Assembly (NCBI GenBank): GCA_934140155.1
Contig: CAKPBC010000004.1
Location: forward strand, 1-64,000
From: an uncultured Bacilli bacterium
Lineage (GTDB): Bacteria > Bacillota_I > Bacilli_A > RFN20 > CAG-826
DNA: 64,000 bases
Direction of reading: 5' to 3'
Below, piece by piece: positions 9,489 to 17,894 of this stretch. Each line of letters starts with the position of its first letter. Position 1 is the stretch's first letter. The translations under genes and the position numbers were made by a program. A model generated the notes under the pieces. That model worked only from the letters and a program-made list of their open reading frames with translations. It was not told the origin of the DNA and made no database searches.

Positions 9489-10547
9489 ATGAAACGATTA
9501 AAGAATCTTTTATTATTCATACCTTTGCTTATTACTGTTAGTGCTTGTGATAGTTCTAGTAGTGGTTCCACTAGTGGATCTAATAATGATACTAACAATA
9601 AAGTAAATTTTATAACTGGTGATTTAACAACTAATAATCTTATTGAATTAAACTCTCAAGATCAACTAGAAGCTTTAAGAGAGAATGAATATGATTTCAT
9701 AGTTTATGCTTATGTTCAAGGTTGTTCTACATGTAGAAGTTTTGAAACAAAACTACAAAAATATATTGAAAATTATGGCGTAGCCATTTATAAAATAAAT
9801 TACACTAACACACTTTCTGATACTGACCCTATTAAACTTGCTAAAGGCGCTGCTCCAGCGATTGGATTTTATAAAGGTGGTAAAAAACTTTATATATCCG
9901 CTTATAACTCTAGCACACGTGATCAATTTACTAATGATGATAGTTTTAACAATATGATGAATAAATATGTTAGCTTACCTAATGCATTATTTATAGAGCC
10001 GCTTGATTTAGATACTAGAAAGAATATGAAAGAAACTATGACCGTATTATTTACACGCAGTAGTTGTGGCGATTGTAGTTTTTTGTTTGATGATTTTTTT
10101 AACGAATATTTAGCAACACACAAAAACAAAAAAATATATATGATTGAATGTGATAAAAAAGGAATTCGTTATGATGAAAATGGTGAATTCAATTCAACGC
10201 AATGGCAAGAATTTAAAGATAAATATCAACTATCTAAGAAAGGTTCAGAAGAATACGGATATGAAACAGGTGTTGTACCAACATTCCAATATTTCAAAGA
10301 AGGTATTTTAAGTGATAGCGATATTTATGTTAACGATTCATATGAATCAAAATTAATTGAAGGCACAAAAAAATATAAAATAACTATTACAAATAGTTTC
10401 CTTAACGATTTGATTGGTGAGTCGTTTGAATTCGATGCCACAAATGTTAGCGATGAAGATTTAGATAAAGCCATTTATATTGCAGTAAGAGATTTTGTAA
10501 AAGAAACGCATATAAAAGCATTAACTAACTTTCTTAACAAATATTAA
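9489..10547 (+). CDS. Lipoprotein with two thioredoxin-like domains
   Basis: A 352-residue lipoprotein (lipobox TVSAC, residues 16-20, then a Ser/Gly/Asn linker). A first thioredoxin-like domain carries GCSTCRSF (CxxC at about 82-85) and a second carries SSCGDCSF (CxxC at about 194-197). Both keep two cysteines, so both could do thiol-disulfide exchange outside the cell. It is the last gene before a bidirectional terminator and is separated by 55 bp from mgtC, so it may be in the same transcript. Its substrate is unknown. Confidence 0.8.
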   Translation: MKRLKNLLLFIPLLITVSACDSSSSGSTSGSNNDTNNKVNFITGDLTTNNLIELNSQDQLEALRENEYDFIVYAYVQGCSTCRSFETKLQKYIENYGVAIYKINYTNTLSDTDPIKLAKGAAPAIGFYKGGKKLYISAYNSSTRDQFTNDDSFNNMMNKYVSLPNALFIEPLDLDTRKNMKETMTVLFTRSSCGDCSFLFDDFFNEYLATHKNKKIYMIECDKKGIRYDENGEFNSTQWQEFKDKYQLSKKGSEEYGYETGVVPTFQYFKEGILSDSDIYVNDSYESKLIEGTKKYKITITNSFLNDLIGESFEFDATNVSDEDLDKAIYIAVRDFVKETHIKALTNFLNKY

Positions 10548-10549
10548 TA

Positions 10550-10573
10550 AAAGAGCACAATATTGTGCTCTTT
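10550..10573. terminator. Bidirectional terminator between two convergent genes
   Basis: AAAGAGCACAAT and ATTGTGCTCTTT form a perfect 24-bp palindrome between the thioredoxin-like gene and the convergent amidohydrolase, with T-rich flanks on both sides. Confidence 0.85.
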
Positions 10574-11852
10574 ATTTTGTTTCTTCTTTAATTCTATCAG
10601 TAATTTCTTGACATTTTTGATATATTTTTTCTATATCTTCTTCAAAATAAAACCTTCCATCCTCATAGAGAATTTTACCATTTATCATTGTCATTTTTAC
10701 ATTTTGTTTTGAACCAGAGTAAACAATGTTTTTGGTTATATTATTAATCGGTTGCATATTAGGTTGATGTAAATCAATCATGATAATATCCGCTAATTTC
10801 CCTTCTTTTAAAACATCAGCGTTATGTAAGCCCATTGCGTGAGCGCCGTTAACTGTTGCCATATATAGCACTTCATTAGCATCACAACTACTTGCATCAT
10901 GACATTTAAGTTTTTGAAGTCCAGTTACCAAAAACATTTCTCTAAACATATCAAGTGCGTTATTTGATGCTGGACCATCAGTTCCAATAGCAATTTTAAT
11001 ACCTTTATCCATCATCTTTTGAATACTGGCAATTCCGCTTGCTAATTTGGTATTAGATCCAGGACAAGTAACAACATATAAATTACGACGTTTAAATATT
11101 TCTAAATCTTCATCGCTCATCTCAACACAATGATAAGCACCGCCGCCATAATTATATAAGCCAAGTTTTTCAAAATATTGTGTTGGTGTTAAACCATTAT
11201 GACGTTCTTTACAGCCATTAACTTCGTCCAATGTTTCGGAAGAATGCGTGTAAACATCTTCTTTTAATTCATTAGCAAGTTTTGCTAATTCAACTAATAT
11301 TGCTTCATCAGTGGTATATTCGGCATGAAATCCTAATTTATAAGTAATTAATGGCGATATATTGTTAAGTAATTTGTAATTATCACGCATTATTTGTACT
11401 GATTCTGTAAAATTATTAACACATCCTAGTACTACTGTTCTGAATCCTAGTTCTATTGAAGCTTTACAAAACGCTTTAGGCTCCATATACATATCAAAAT
11501 TAGCGGTAATTCCACTTGTCAAGTATTCAGCAATAGCAAGTTTTGATAAATTATAAATATCATCACTAGTTAATTTAGCTTCCATAGGAAAAATTTTATC
11601 AAATAGCCAATCATGTAGTGGCAAATCATCGGCATAACTTCTTACAAAAGTCATTGCAGAATGTGTATGAGCATCTTTAAATCCCGGCATTAATAAATTA
11701 CCATTGCAATCAATAATGCGGTCAAAAGTTCCATCTTTATCTTCTTTTCCAATATATTCAATTTTGTTCTCGCTAGTAATAAGCACGCCCTCTAATACTT
11801 CAAAGTCATTATCCATTGTTAAAATACGTGCATTTTTAAATTTTATACGCAT
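10572..11852 (-). CDS. Amidohydrolase of the MTA/SAH deaminase (Atz/Trz) family
   Basis: A metal-dependent hydrolase, 426 residues from the chosen start. The metal motif DAHTHSAMTF is at about 60-69. The later ligands VYTHSSET, AYHCVEM and GTDGPASNN are all present, the pattern of 5-methylthioadenosine/S-adenosylhomocysteine deaminases, which convert the adenosine moiety to inosine. An in-frame upstream start at 11873 exists, but GGAGGGG lies 6-12 bp before the ATG at 11852, so the shorter form is preferred. It is transcribed alone. The exact substrate (MTA, SAH, adenosine or another aminopurine) is not certain. Confidence 0.87.
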   Translation of the reverse strand: MRIKFKNARILTMDNDFEVLEGVLITSENKIEYIGKEDKDGTFDRIIDCNGNLLMPGFKDAHTHSAMTFVRSYADDLPLHDWLFDKIFPMEAKLTSDDIYNLSKLAIAEYLTSGITANFDMYMEPKAFCKASIELGFRTVVLGCVNNFTESVQIMRDNYKLLNNISPLITYKLGFHAEYTTDEAILVELAKLANELKEDVYTHSSETLDEVNGCKERHNGLTPTQYFEKLGLYNYGGGAYHCVEMSDEDLEIFKRRNLYVVTCPGSNTKLASGIASIQKMMDKGIKIAIGTDGPASNNALDMFREMFLVTGLQKLKCHDASSCDANEVLYMATVNGAHAMGLHNADVLKEGKLADIIMIDLHQPNMQPINNITKNIVYSGSKQNVKMTMINGKILYEDGRFYFEEDIEKIYQKCQEITDRIKEETK

Positions 11853-11964
11853 AAACGCCCCTCCAACAAGCAATATTATTATGCCATAAAATCACATTAT
11901 ATAAAAGCAATAGTATTTAAATCTTACTTTATAGGCATAAAGTTTCGCCAAAATTATTTTATCA

Positions 11965-11992
11965 TTGTTCATGATTCCTTTTGTGGTATAAT
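11965..11992 (+). promoter_or_regulatory. Promoter of the MBL-TIR-phosphatase operon
   Basis: TTGTTC, a 16-bp spacer and an extended -10 (TGGTATAAT) lie 37 bp upstream of the ATG at 12029. This is a near-consensus sigma-A promoter, so the three-gene operon is probably expressed constitutively. Confidence 0.75.
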
Positions 11993-12028
11993 TATTTTAT
12001 ATAGATTTGTGTAAAAAAAGGAGATTTT

Positions 12029-12709
12029 ATGGGACCTTTATCGTTTTTAGGAAATGGAGCGGCATTTAATTTTAACTCCAATAATAATTGTGCTTATTTT
12101 ATAGACAAAAATTGTTTATATTTAATCGATTGTGGTGAAAAAATATTCGATCATATTTTAGAAAAGAATCTACTTAAAAATATTGAAAAAGTATATGTTT
12201 TAATTACTCATCTTCATAGTGATCATATTGGCTCTTTAGAACCAATGATGTACTATATGCATTATTTTACAAATATTGAAACTCATGTTTATTATCCAAA
12301 AGGTTCAAGATTAAAAAAACTATTAATTTTAACTGGTTTAACTTTTCCTTTTGAAATTGAATCGCCAATAAATAGTAAAATAGGTGATTTTATATTTGAA
12401 CCAGTTATCCAAAAACACATTTATGGAAGCTATGGGTATTTTGTTTATGGAAAATATAACTTCTTTTATAGTGGTGATACTTCTATTATTAATAAACGTG
12501 CTATAAAAGAATTAAAATCGAATAAAATCGATTGCATCTATCACGAAGTAACGATAAATCCTAACGCGATGATTCATACAACGTTAAATGATTTATGTTC
12601 TTCTTTTGATCTTGAATTAAGAAAAAAAGTAATATGCATGCATTTTTCTTCTCAAGAAACAATTGATGCTTGTATAAAAAATGGTTTTAGCATTGCAAAG
12701 GAGAAATAG
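12029..12709 (+). CDS. Metallo-beta-lactamase-fold hydrolase (RNase Z-like)
   Basis: A 226-residue MBL-fold protein. The dinuclear metal motif HLHSDHIG (H61, H63, D65, H66) is intact, with further ligands in YSGDTS and CMHFSSQE. The fold resembles the RNase Z/phosphodiesterase branch but lacks the long flexible arm of true tRNase Z. It is first in a three-gene operon and is separated by a single base from the TIR-NACHT gene, whose AAGGAG lies inside its 3' end. Type I AVAST anti-phage loci also pair an MBL-fold gene with a STAND ATPase (recalled knowledge), so a role in nucleotide or signal handling for the TIR protein is plausible but inferred. Confidence 0.85.
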   Translation: MGPLSFLGNGAAFNFNSNNNCAYFIDKNCLYLIDCGEKIFDHILEKNLLKNIEKVYVLITHLHSDHIGSLEPMMYYMHYFTNIETHVYYPKGSRLKKLLILTGLTFPFEIESPINSKIGDFIFEPVIQKHIYGSYGYFVYGKYNFFYSGDTSIINKRAIKELKSNKIDCIYHEVTINPNAMIHTTLNDLCSSFDLELRKKVICMHFSSQETIDACIKNGFSIAKEK

Positions 12710-12710
12710 T

Positions 12711-15566
12711 ATGAACAAAGATAATATTTTTATTAGTTACGGACATAATACTTATGATGATATTATAAGAAGAGTTGCCGAAGATATAAGAAAATGTAAT
12801 TATTCGGTTTTCGTTGATGTTGATTATTTAAAACAAGGCGATTGGGAAAAAATAATCGACAATCACATTAAAGACTCAAAATTCTTCTTATTTTTTATTT
12901 CTAAAAAATCTACTTCACAAGAAGGATATTGTTTAAACGAACTATGTCGAGCTGGCGAAATTGGCGCGACAATAATACCAATCAAATTAGATGAATCATT
13001 AACACCTCTTAGTATCAATAAATATCAAAGATTAAATTTAGAAGAATGCATTAATCCTGATAGCCAATTAATTGAATCTAAGTATCAACAATTTTTAATT
13101 GAATTATTAAATATTATTCAAAATAAAAACAAATTAGGATTTTCTAATGATGAAATACGTTTAAAAAATTGTTTAAAGCCTGTATCTTCTCGCGAAGATT
13201 TATTTAGGTTTTATTCACACTTTTGTGGAAGAAAAAAAGCTTTTGAAGTTTTTGAAAACTTCTTAGCTTCCGATAAAAATATTTTATGGTTTTACGCTCG
13301 TCCTGGATTTGGCAAAACAGCTTTTTCGAGCATGTTATGTTGGAATTATCCTGACGCGATTGGGGCTATTCACTTTTGTAAATTCAACAATTCTGATCGC
13401 ACTAATTCCAAAATAATTTTTACTTCTATTGCTTATCATTTAAGTAATTTTATTCCTGAATATAAGACTAAACTTATTAATTTACCAGACTTAGATACAA
13501 TCTTTGAAAAAAATGCCAGTAGAATTCTTGAATATCTTATTTTAGAACAACTTTATGATATTCATTTATCAAAGCCAGTTGTAATTATTCTTGATGCCCT
13601 TGATGAATGCTCATGGCGCGGAGAAAATGAAATTTGTGATATTTTACAACGTGCATATCGTAATAATGAAATTCCAAGTTGGTTAAAATTTGTTATTACT
13701 AGTCGTAATGAAGCGGAAATACGTCGTTACTTACTACCTGTATCACAAGTATCAGATGCTTTAGAAGTTACTTCTGAAGATGATTTAAGAGAATATTATC
13801 ACAAGCAATTTCCTGATATAAATGAAGAAACTGTTTCGCGTTTATTATCTAAATCTGAAGGTTCATTCTTATATGCTTCCGAGATATGCAAACAAATTAA
13901 AAGTGACAAAATTAGCCTAAATGATATTAACTTCTTCCCAGTTGGTATATATGGTTTCTTTAGAGATTGTTTTGACCGAATTTTTGGTTCTTCACAAGGT
14001 AACTCCGATTTATACAAAGAAGTAAAACCATTATTAGAATTTATGTGTATTACGCCTAAATCTGTTGATGAAGATTTTCTATGTGAAGTTTTAGGATATG
14101 ATAAATATCGTTTAAGAGAAATACTAATTAAATTAAGTGGATTATTTCCTATTAAAAACAAATGTATTGAGCCACTACATAAATCACTTATTGATTGGCT
14201 AACTGATGAAAGTGATGTTTCTCATATTTATTACATTGAAAAAATACGTGGCTATAAAACGCTCTATAATTACTATAAAAAGAAATATGATAGTCATGAA
14301 TATTTATCAGATAAAGGTGTATTAGAATCATTTGGCAAAGTGTTAATTGAATTAAATAAAAAAGATGAATTATTTAACTTACTCAATGATTTTGATTTTC
14401 AAATGGCTAAAATAAAATATCTTTTCTTTGATTCAGGATTAGAAAGTTATATTGATGAAATAACTTGGTTATATGACTCTAATGATAATGAAAGATGTTT
14501 AAATATATTTAAAGGCGAAGTATTTAAAACTATTTTCTCGAATTATCGTCGGATTCTATATAACTCTGGATTATTCTTTAATTTAAAAGAAATTGGTTTA
14601 AGTGTTGCTTTGAAAACTGAAGGAGAATGGAATTTAGAAGGCGAAATTGGTAAAGTTTTCTATTATTACATCGTTGAAAACTTTGAACGCGCAATCTCTA
14701 AAGCTAAAGCCTTAATTACTAAAAACGAAGAAATCAAATCTCAACCTGCTTTGCTTGCTGAAGTATTAAATGTTAAAGGATTATCACAAAGAAAGATTGT
14801 GGAATTTGACGAGGCACTAGAATCATTTGATGAAGCTATCGAATATGCAAAAACCGCTATCGAAGATGAATATACCGGTGATAGTGATCCTTCTTTTGAA
14901 ATGTCTCTTTCCCATCTAATTAAAGGTAAGATTTATACGAATATGATTAATTTTCATGAAGCAAATAAAAATTATAAAAAGGCTATTAAGTATTTATCTA
15001 ATAACATTGAAGAAATGGGTAATTGCGATCGTAAAATTTCGAACACTCTCTTTTTAGCGGAGGATTATCGTGTCTTTGCTGATTCTTTAATTTGGGAAGG
15101 CGAATATGATGACGCTAGTGAAAAACTAAAAGAATGCGAAGATATATATATTACCAATAAGCAAACAATGGACCGCTATTATATTAGATTTAAATATACA
15201 ACTCAATTACTTCTTGCGATGTCTGGGGATGTAGTTTCGGCTATTAACAATTTAAATGCTTTACTATCAAATAAAATCAAAGGTAAATACGATAATGGAC
15301 AAATAAATATGATTTTAGCTTTAGCAATTTTACTAGGCAAAGATAACGCATCTTATATGGAAGGTCTAGAGCACGCCAAAAAGGCTAGTGATATATTTGA
15401 AAATATTGACGCATCAATGGAAGCAAACATGGCTAATCTTATTGTAAAAAAATTATATGCTAAACAAGGCATTAACAAAAAAGTAGATTTTGATTTTGAA
15501 AACGAATATATCGAAAATTGGATTAATTACGTTGAAGAAATCATTGATAAAAAGTTAGGTGATTAA
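12711..15566 (+). CDS. TIR-NACHT/STAND-TPR protein, candidate immune receptor
   Basis: A 951-residue protein with three parts. Residues 4-130 form a TIR domain (NIFISYGHN at the first strand; GYCLNELCRA keeps a glutamate, E77, at the NADase catalytic position). Residues about 170-430 form a NACHT/STAND P-loop ATPase: Walker A ARPGFGKTAF at 196-205, Walker B VVIILDALDE at 290-299, sensor FVITSR at 327-332. The C-terminal half, from about 640, is a helical TPR array (LNVKGLSQRKIVEFDEALESFDEA in two parts), the usual ligand-sensing region. The start at 12711 is chosen because AAGGAG lies 8 bp upstream; an earlier in-frame start would overlap the MBL gene. The architecture matches bacterial NLR-like defence sensors in which ligand binding oligomerises the ATPase and the TIR domain depletes NAD+ or makes a signal. 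Function is inferred. Confidence 0.88.
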   Translation: MNKDNIFISYGHNTYDDIIRRVAEDIRKCNYSVFVDVDYLKQGDWEKIIDNHIKDSKFFLFFISKKSTSQEGYCLNELCRAGEIGATIIPIKLDESLTPLSINKYQRLNLEECINPDSQLIESKYQQFLIELLNIIQNKNKLGFSNDEIRLKNCLKPVSSREDLFRFYSHFCGRKKAFEVFENFLASDKNILWFYARPGFGKTAFSSMLCWNYPDAIGAIHFCKFNNSDRTNSKIIFTSIAYHLSNFIPEYKTKLINLPDLDTIFEKNASRILEYLILEQLYDIHLSKPVVIILDALDECSWRGENEICDILQRAYRNNEIPSWLKFVITSRNEAEIRRYLLPVSQVSDALEVTSEDDLREYYHKQFPDINEETVSRLLSKSEGSFLYASEICKQIKSDKISLNDINFFPVGIYGFFRDCFDRIFGSSQGNSDLYKEVKPLLEFMCITPKSVDEDFLCEVLGYDKYRLREILIKLSGLFPIKNKCIEPLHKSLIDWLTDESDVSHIYYIEKIRGYKTLYNYYKKKYDSHEYLSDKGVLESFGKVLIELNKKDELFNLLNDFDFQMAKIKYLFFDSGLESYIDEITWLYDSNDNERCLNIFKGEVFKTIFSNYRRILYNSGLFFNLKEIGLSVALKTEGEWNLEGEIGKVFYYYIVENFERAISKAKALITKNEEIKSQPALLAEVLNVKGLSQRKIVEFDEALESFDEAIEYAKTAIEDEYTGDSDPSFEMSLSHLIKGKIYTNMINFHEANKNYKKAIKYLSNNIEEMGNCDRKISNTLFLAEDYRVFADSLIWEGEYDDASEKLKECEDIYITNKQTMDRYYIRFKYTTQLLLAMSGDVVSAINNLNALLSNKIKGKYDNGQINMILALAILLGKDNASYMEGLEHAKKASDIFENIDASMEANMANLIVKKLYAKQGINKKVDFDFENEYIENWINYVEEIIDKKLGD

Positions 15567-15568
15567 CA

Positions 15569-16357
15569 ATGTTTAACATTGATGATTTAAAAGAATTAGA
15601 AACTATTATCAAAAGAACTGGCGAGGAAATAAAGTCTAGTAAACCGCACATTTTAAAAAACAAATCTATTCATGATTGGCAAACTTATAATGATATTTTA
15701 ATAGAAAATTCTTTGATAAAAGCCATACAAAACACATATAAAAATGTAAATATTATAAGTGAAGAAAACTATTCCGAAAACAAATTAATTGATGATACAT
15801 TTGTAATTGATCCAATTGATGGAACATGTAATTTTGCTGATAATATTGATATATTTGGCATCCAAGTTGCTTATTTTAATAATAAAACATGTATTGCCTC
15901 TTTTATATATTTGCCCCATAAAAACGAAATGTATTTTGCTTATAAAAATAAAGGTTGCTTTTTAAATGGTAAACAAATTTTTATTGATAAAACCAGAAAA
16001 ACAAATGAAGGTTTTCTGATTATAAGTGATTATTATGATAATATTGAAATACCTATGCAAAACCAATTTAAATTAGTTTATAACTTACAAAAACATTTTT
16101 TAAAAACTCGACATTTCGGAGCAGCATGTTATGATTTCTCTTTGCTTGTTAAAAATAGCGCAACTGCTTATGTAACTTATTATCATAAAATTTGGGATAT
16201 TGCTCCTGGTTTATTACTAGTCCAAGAAGCTGGTGGTGTTTACGAAAACATTGAAGAAGATGGCTTTGATTATTCTAATAAAGGAATAATATTTACTAAT
16301 AATAAAGAGAATTTAGAAATGATAAAAAACGAGTATAAAAAAAGCATATCGTGTTGA
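15569..16357 (+). CDS. IMPase/CysQ-family phosphatase
   Basis: A 262-residue member of the Mg2+-dependent inositol monophosphatase/bisphosphate nucleotidase superfamily. The metal-binding residues are present: SEEN (about 66-69), VIDPIDGT (about 78-85) and WDIAPG (about 210-215), and it has near-normal length. Substrates in this family include inositol phosphates and 3'-phosphoadenosine 5'-phosphate. It starts 2 bp after the TIR-NACHT stop, so it belongs to the same operon. This partner is unusual and might act on a nucleotide related to TIR activity; that link is inference. Confidence 0.85.
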   Translation: MFNIDDLKELETIIKRTGEEIKSSKPHILKNKSIHDWQTYNDILIENSLIKAIQNTYKNVNIISEENYSENKLIDDTFVIDPIDGTCNFADNIDIFGIQVAYFNNKTCIASFIYLPHKNEMYFAYKNKGCFLNGKQIFIDKTRKTNEGFLIISDYYDNIEIPMQNQFKLVYNLQKHFLKTRHFGAACYDFSLLVKNSATAYVTYYHKIWDIAPGLLLVQEAGGVYENIEEDGFDYSNKGIIFTNNKENLEMIKNEYKKSISC

Positions 16358-16371
16358 TATGTTTTTTTATT
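16340..16371. terminator. Bidirectional terminator after the TIR operon
   Basis: AAAGCATATC and GATATGTTTT form a stem around GTGTT with T-rich sequence on both sides. It overlaps the last codons of the IMPase-like gene and faces the convergent lipoprotein gene. Confidence 0.7.
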
Positions 16372-16789
16372 TTTTAATATGTAATGGACCATATTGTGGA
16401 GCATTATCTAATTTGATATTTCCAATTTTACAAGTACTTGTTGAACCATCAACCATAAAGTAAATTGCTTCATTAGGTCCAATATATTGTGTGGTAGGTA
16501 GAATCATTTTTAATTCGTATTGGCCTATTTCAATGTCAGAAAATTCAAATAATCCTGTAGCATCAGTAATGGATCTAGATATTTCATCTTGATTAATATC
16601 CATTAAAATCATCGTAACATCGCTAATACCTTCATTTTCTTTGTTTATTACAAATCCTTGAACAAGTGAAAAATCGTTATAGGAACCATTATTTGATGGT
16701 AATAAATCACATCCACTAAGAGAAAAAACAGTACCTAATGAAAATAACGCTATTGCGATTTTTTGTTTCAATTTATTGATTCTTTTCAT
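16367..16789 (-). CDS. Lipoprotein with carboxypeptidase-regulatory-like (Ig-like) domain
   Basis: A 140-residue lipoprotein (lipobox SLSGC at about 23-27). Residues 43-100 match the transthyretin/carboxypeptidase regulatory-like beta sandwich (GFVINKENEGISDVTMILMD, then DATGLFEFSDIEIGQYELKM). It starts 4 bp after the nucleotidyltransferase and is the last gene of the RiPP-like operon. Its role there is unknown; a surface or export accessory role is possible. Confidence 0.75.
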   Translation of the reverse strand: MKRINKLKQKIAIALFSLGTVFSLSGCDLLPSNNGSYNDFSLVQGFVINKENEGISDVTMILMDINQDEISRSITDATGLFEFSDIEIGQYELKMILPTTQYIGPNEAIYFMVDGSTSTCKIGNIKLDNAPQYGPLHIKK

Positions 16790-16793
16790 GATT

Positions 16794-17894
16794 TCAACTC
16801 CTTAATCCGATTTCATCGTAAACGTTCTTATGTCTTTCTATGTCTTTTTGAGCTTTTTCAATTTTATTAACATCTTTCGATTTAACAAATATGCAACGGC
16901 AAATACGACATATTCTAGCCCACGGATATAAAATTGGGTATTTATTCAAATACGGATACATCAATTTCATCTTTTCATGGCTTGGGAATAATGCTGTAAG
17001 ATAAAATTTAAATTTGGATTGCTTTTTACCTGCTAGTCTATTAGCGTAGTAATTTGAATTTTTACTATGACCATGTGTACCAGATTGGATAATAATTTCA
17101 ACATAATCATTTAGGTAAGTAATAGGTTGATACTTTACTTTATCAAATCCAAAGAAATATCCAATTACATTATAAATAGAATTTAAAAAGTTTTCTAGAC
17201 CAATTTTATTAGTTTCCTTCTTTATATTTTCAAAATCAACCTTATCATCATTAAACATATAGTAAAAATCAATAAAAGGACGAATACCAGCGCCATCACC
17301 TTTAAAATGTTTAGCAAGATGAGCAATTTCATACATTACAAAATAAATATCATCAAATTTATATTCATGTTCTTCTACTTTTAAAGCATGTTCCCAAGGT
17401 GACACGAAATAACCATTCCATTGTTTTGGATCTTTAAATAAATGATGATGCAATTCCATAATCATATTGTTTTTTTGAAATTCAATGTGATGTAGCCATG
17501 CATGACCTTGTTGATATCCTTCATTTACTAATACTTTTGTGGCTAAATCAATATCTTTTTCACGAACTAAAACATCAACATCACCTTGTAAACGTAAAAA
17601 GTGCTTAGGATATATTTTTCTAATGACACTACCTTTTAATAAGATAAAATCTATTTTATTCTCATTAAAGATCCTTTTTATCTCATCAATCATATGATTT
17701 TGATTTTCATAGACAATAGTTGCACTTAAGTAATATTTTTTTAATCGTGGATCTTTATAAACACTATATAGTTGGTGAACAAGGGTCTGATCTTTAAATA
17801 CTTGAACTACATCTTTAATATTTTCTGGAACGGCAAGAATTTTTTTATTTACCATAGCATCAAGTATTTCTTTAGTTTGTTCATTACTAATCAT
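16794..17894 (-). CDS. Nucleotidyltransferase-family protein of lasso/RiPP clusters
   Basis: A 366-residue protein of the uncharacterised nucleotidyltransferase family (NTP_transf_5-like). The motif ILLKGSVIRKIYP (about 84-96) and the catalytic-type acidic pair in LQGDVDVLV (about 102-110) are visible. Such proteins recur in lasso-peptide and related RiPP gene clusters beside HprK-like kinases. It overlaps the ABC gene by 8 bp, so they are co-translated. The reaction is not known, and transfer of a nucleotidyl group to a peptide is only a guess. Confidence 0.8.
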   Translation of the reverse strand: MISNEQTKEILDAMVNKKILAVPENIKDVVQVFKDQTLVHQLYSVYKDPRLKKYYLSATIVYENQNHMIDEIKRIFNENKIDFILLKGSVIRKIYPKHFLRLQGDVDVLVREKDIDLATKVLVNEGYQQGHAWLHHIEFQKNNMIMELHHHLFKDPKQWNGYFVSPWEHALKVEEHEYKFDDIYFVMYEIAHLAKHFKGDGAGIRPFIDFYYMFNDDKVDFENIKKETNKIGLENFLNSIYNVIGYFFGFDKVKYQPITYLNDYVEIIIQSGTHGHSKNSNYYANRLAGKKQSKFKFYLTALFPSHEKMKLMYPYLNKYPILYPWARICRICRCIFVKSKDVNKIEKAQKDIERHKNVYDEIGLRS

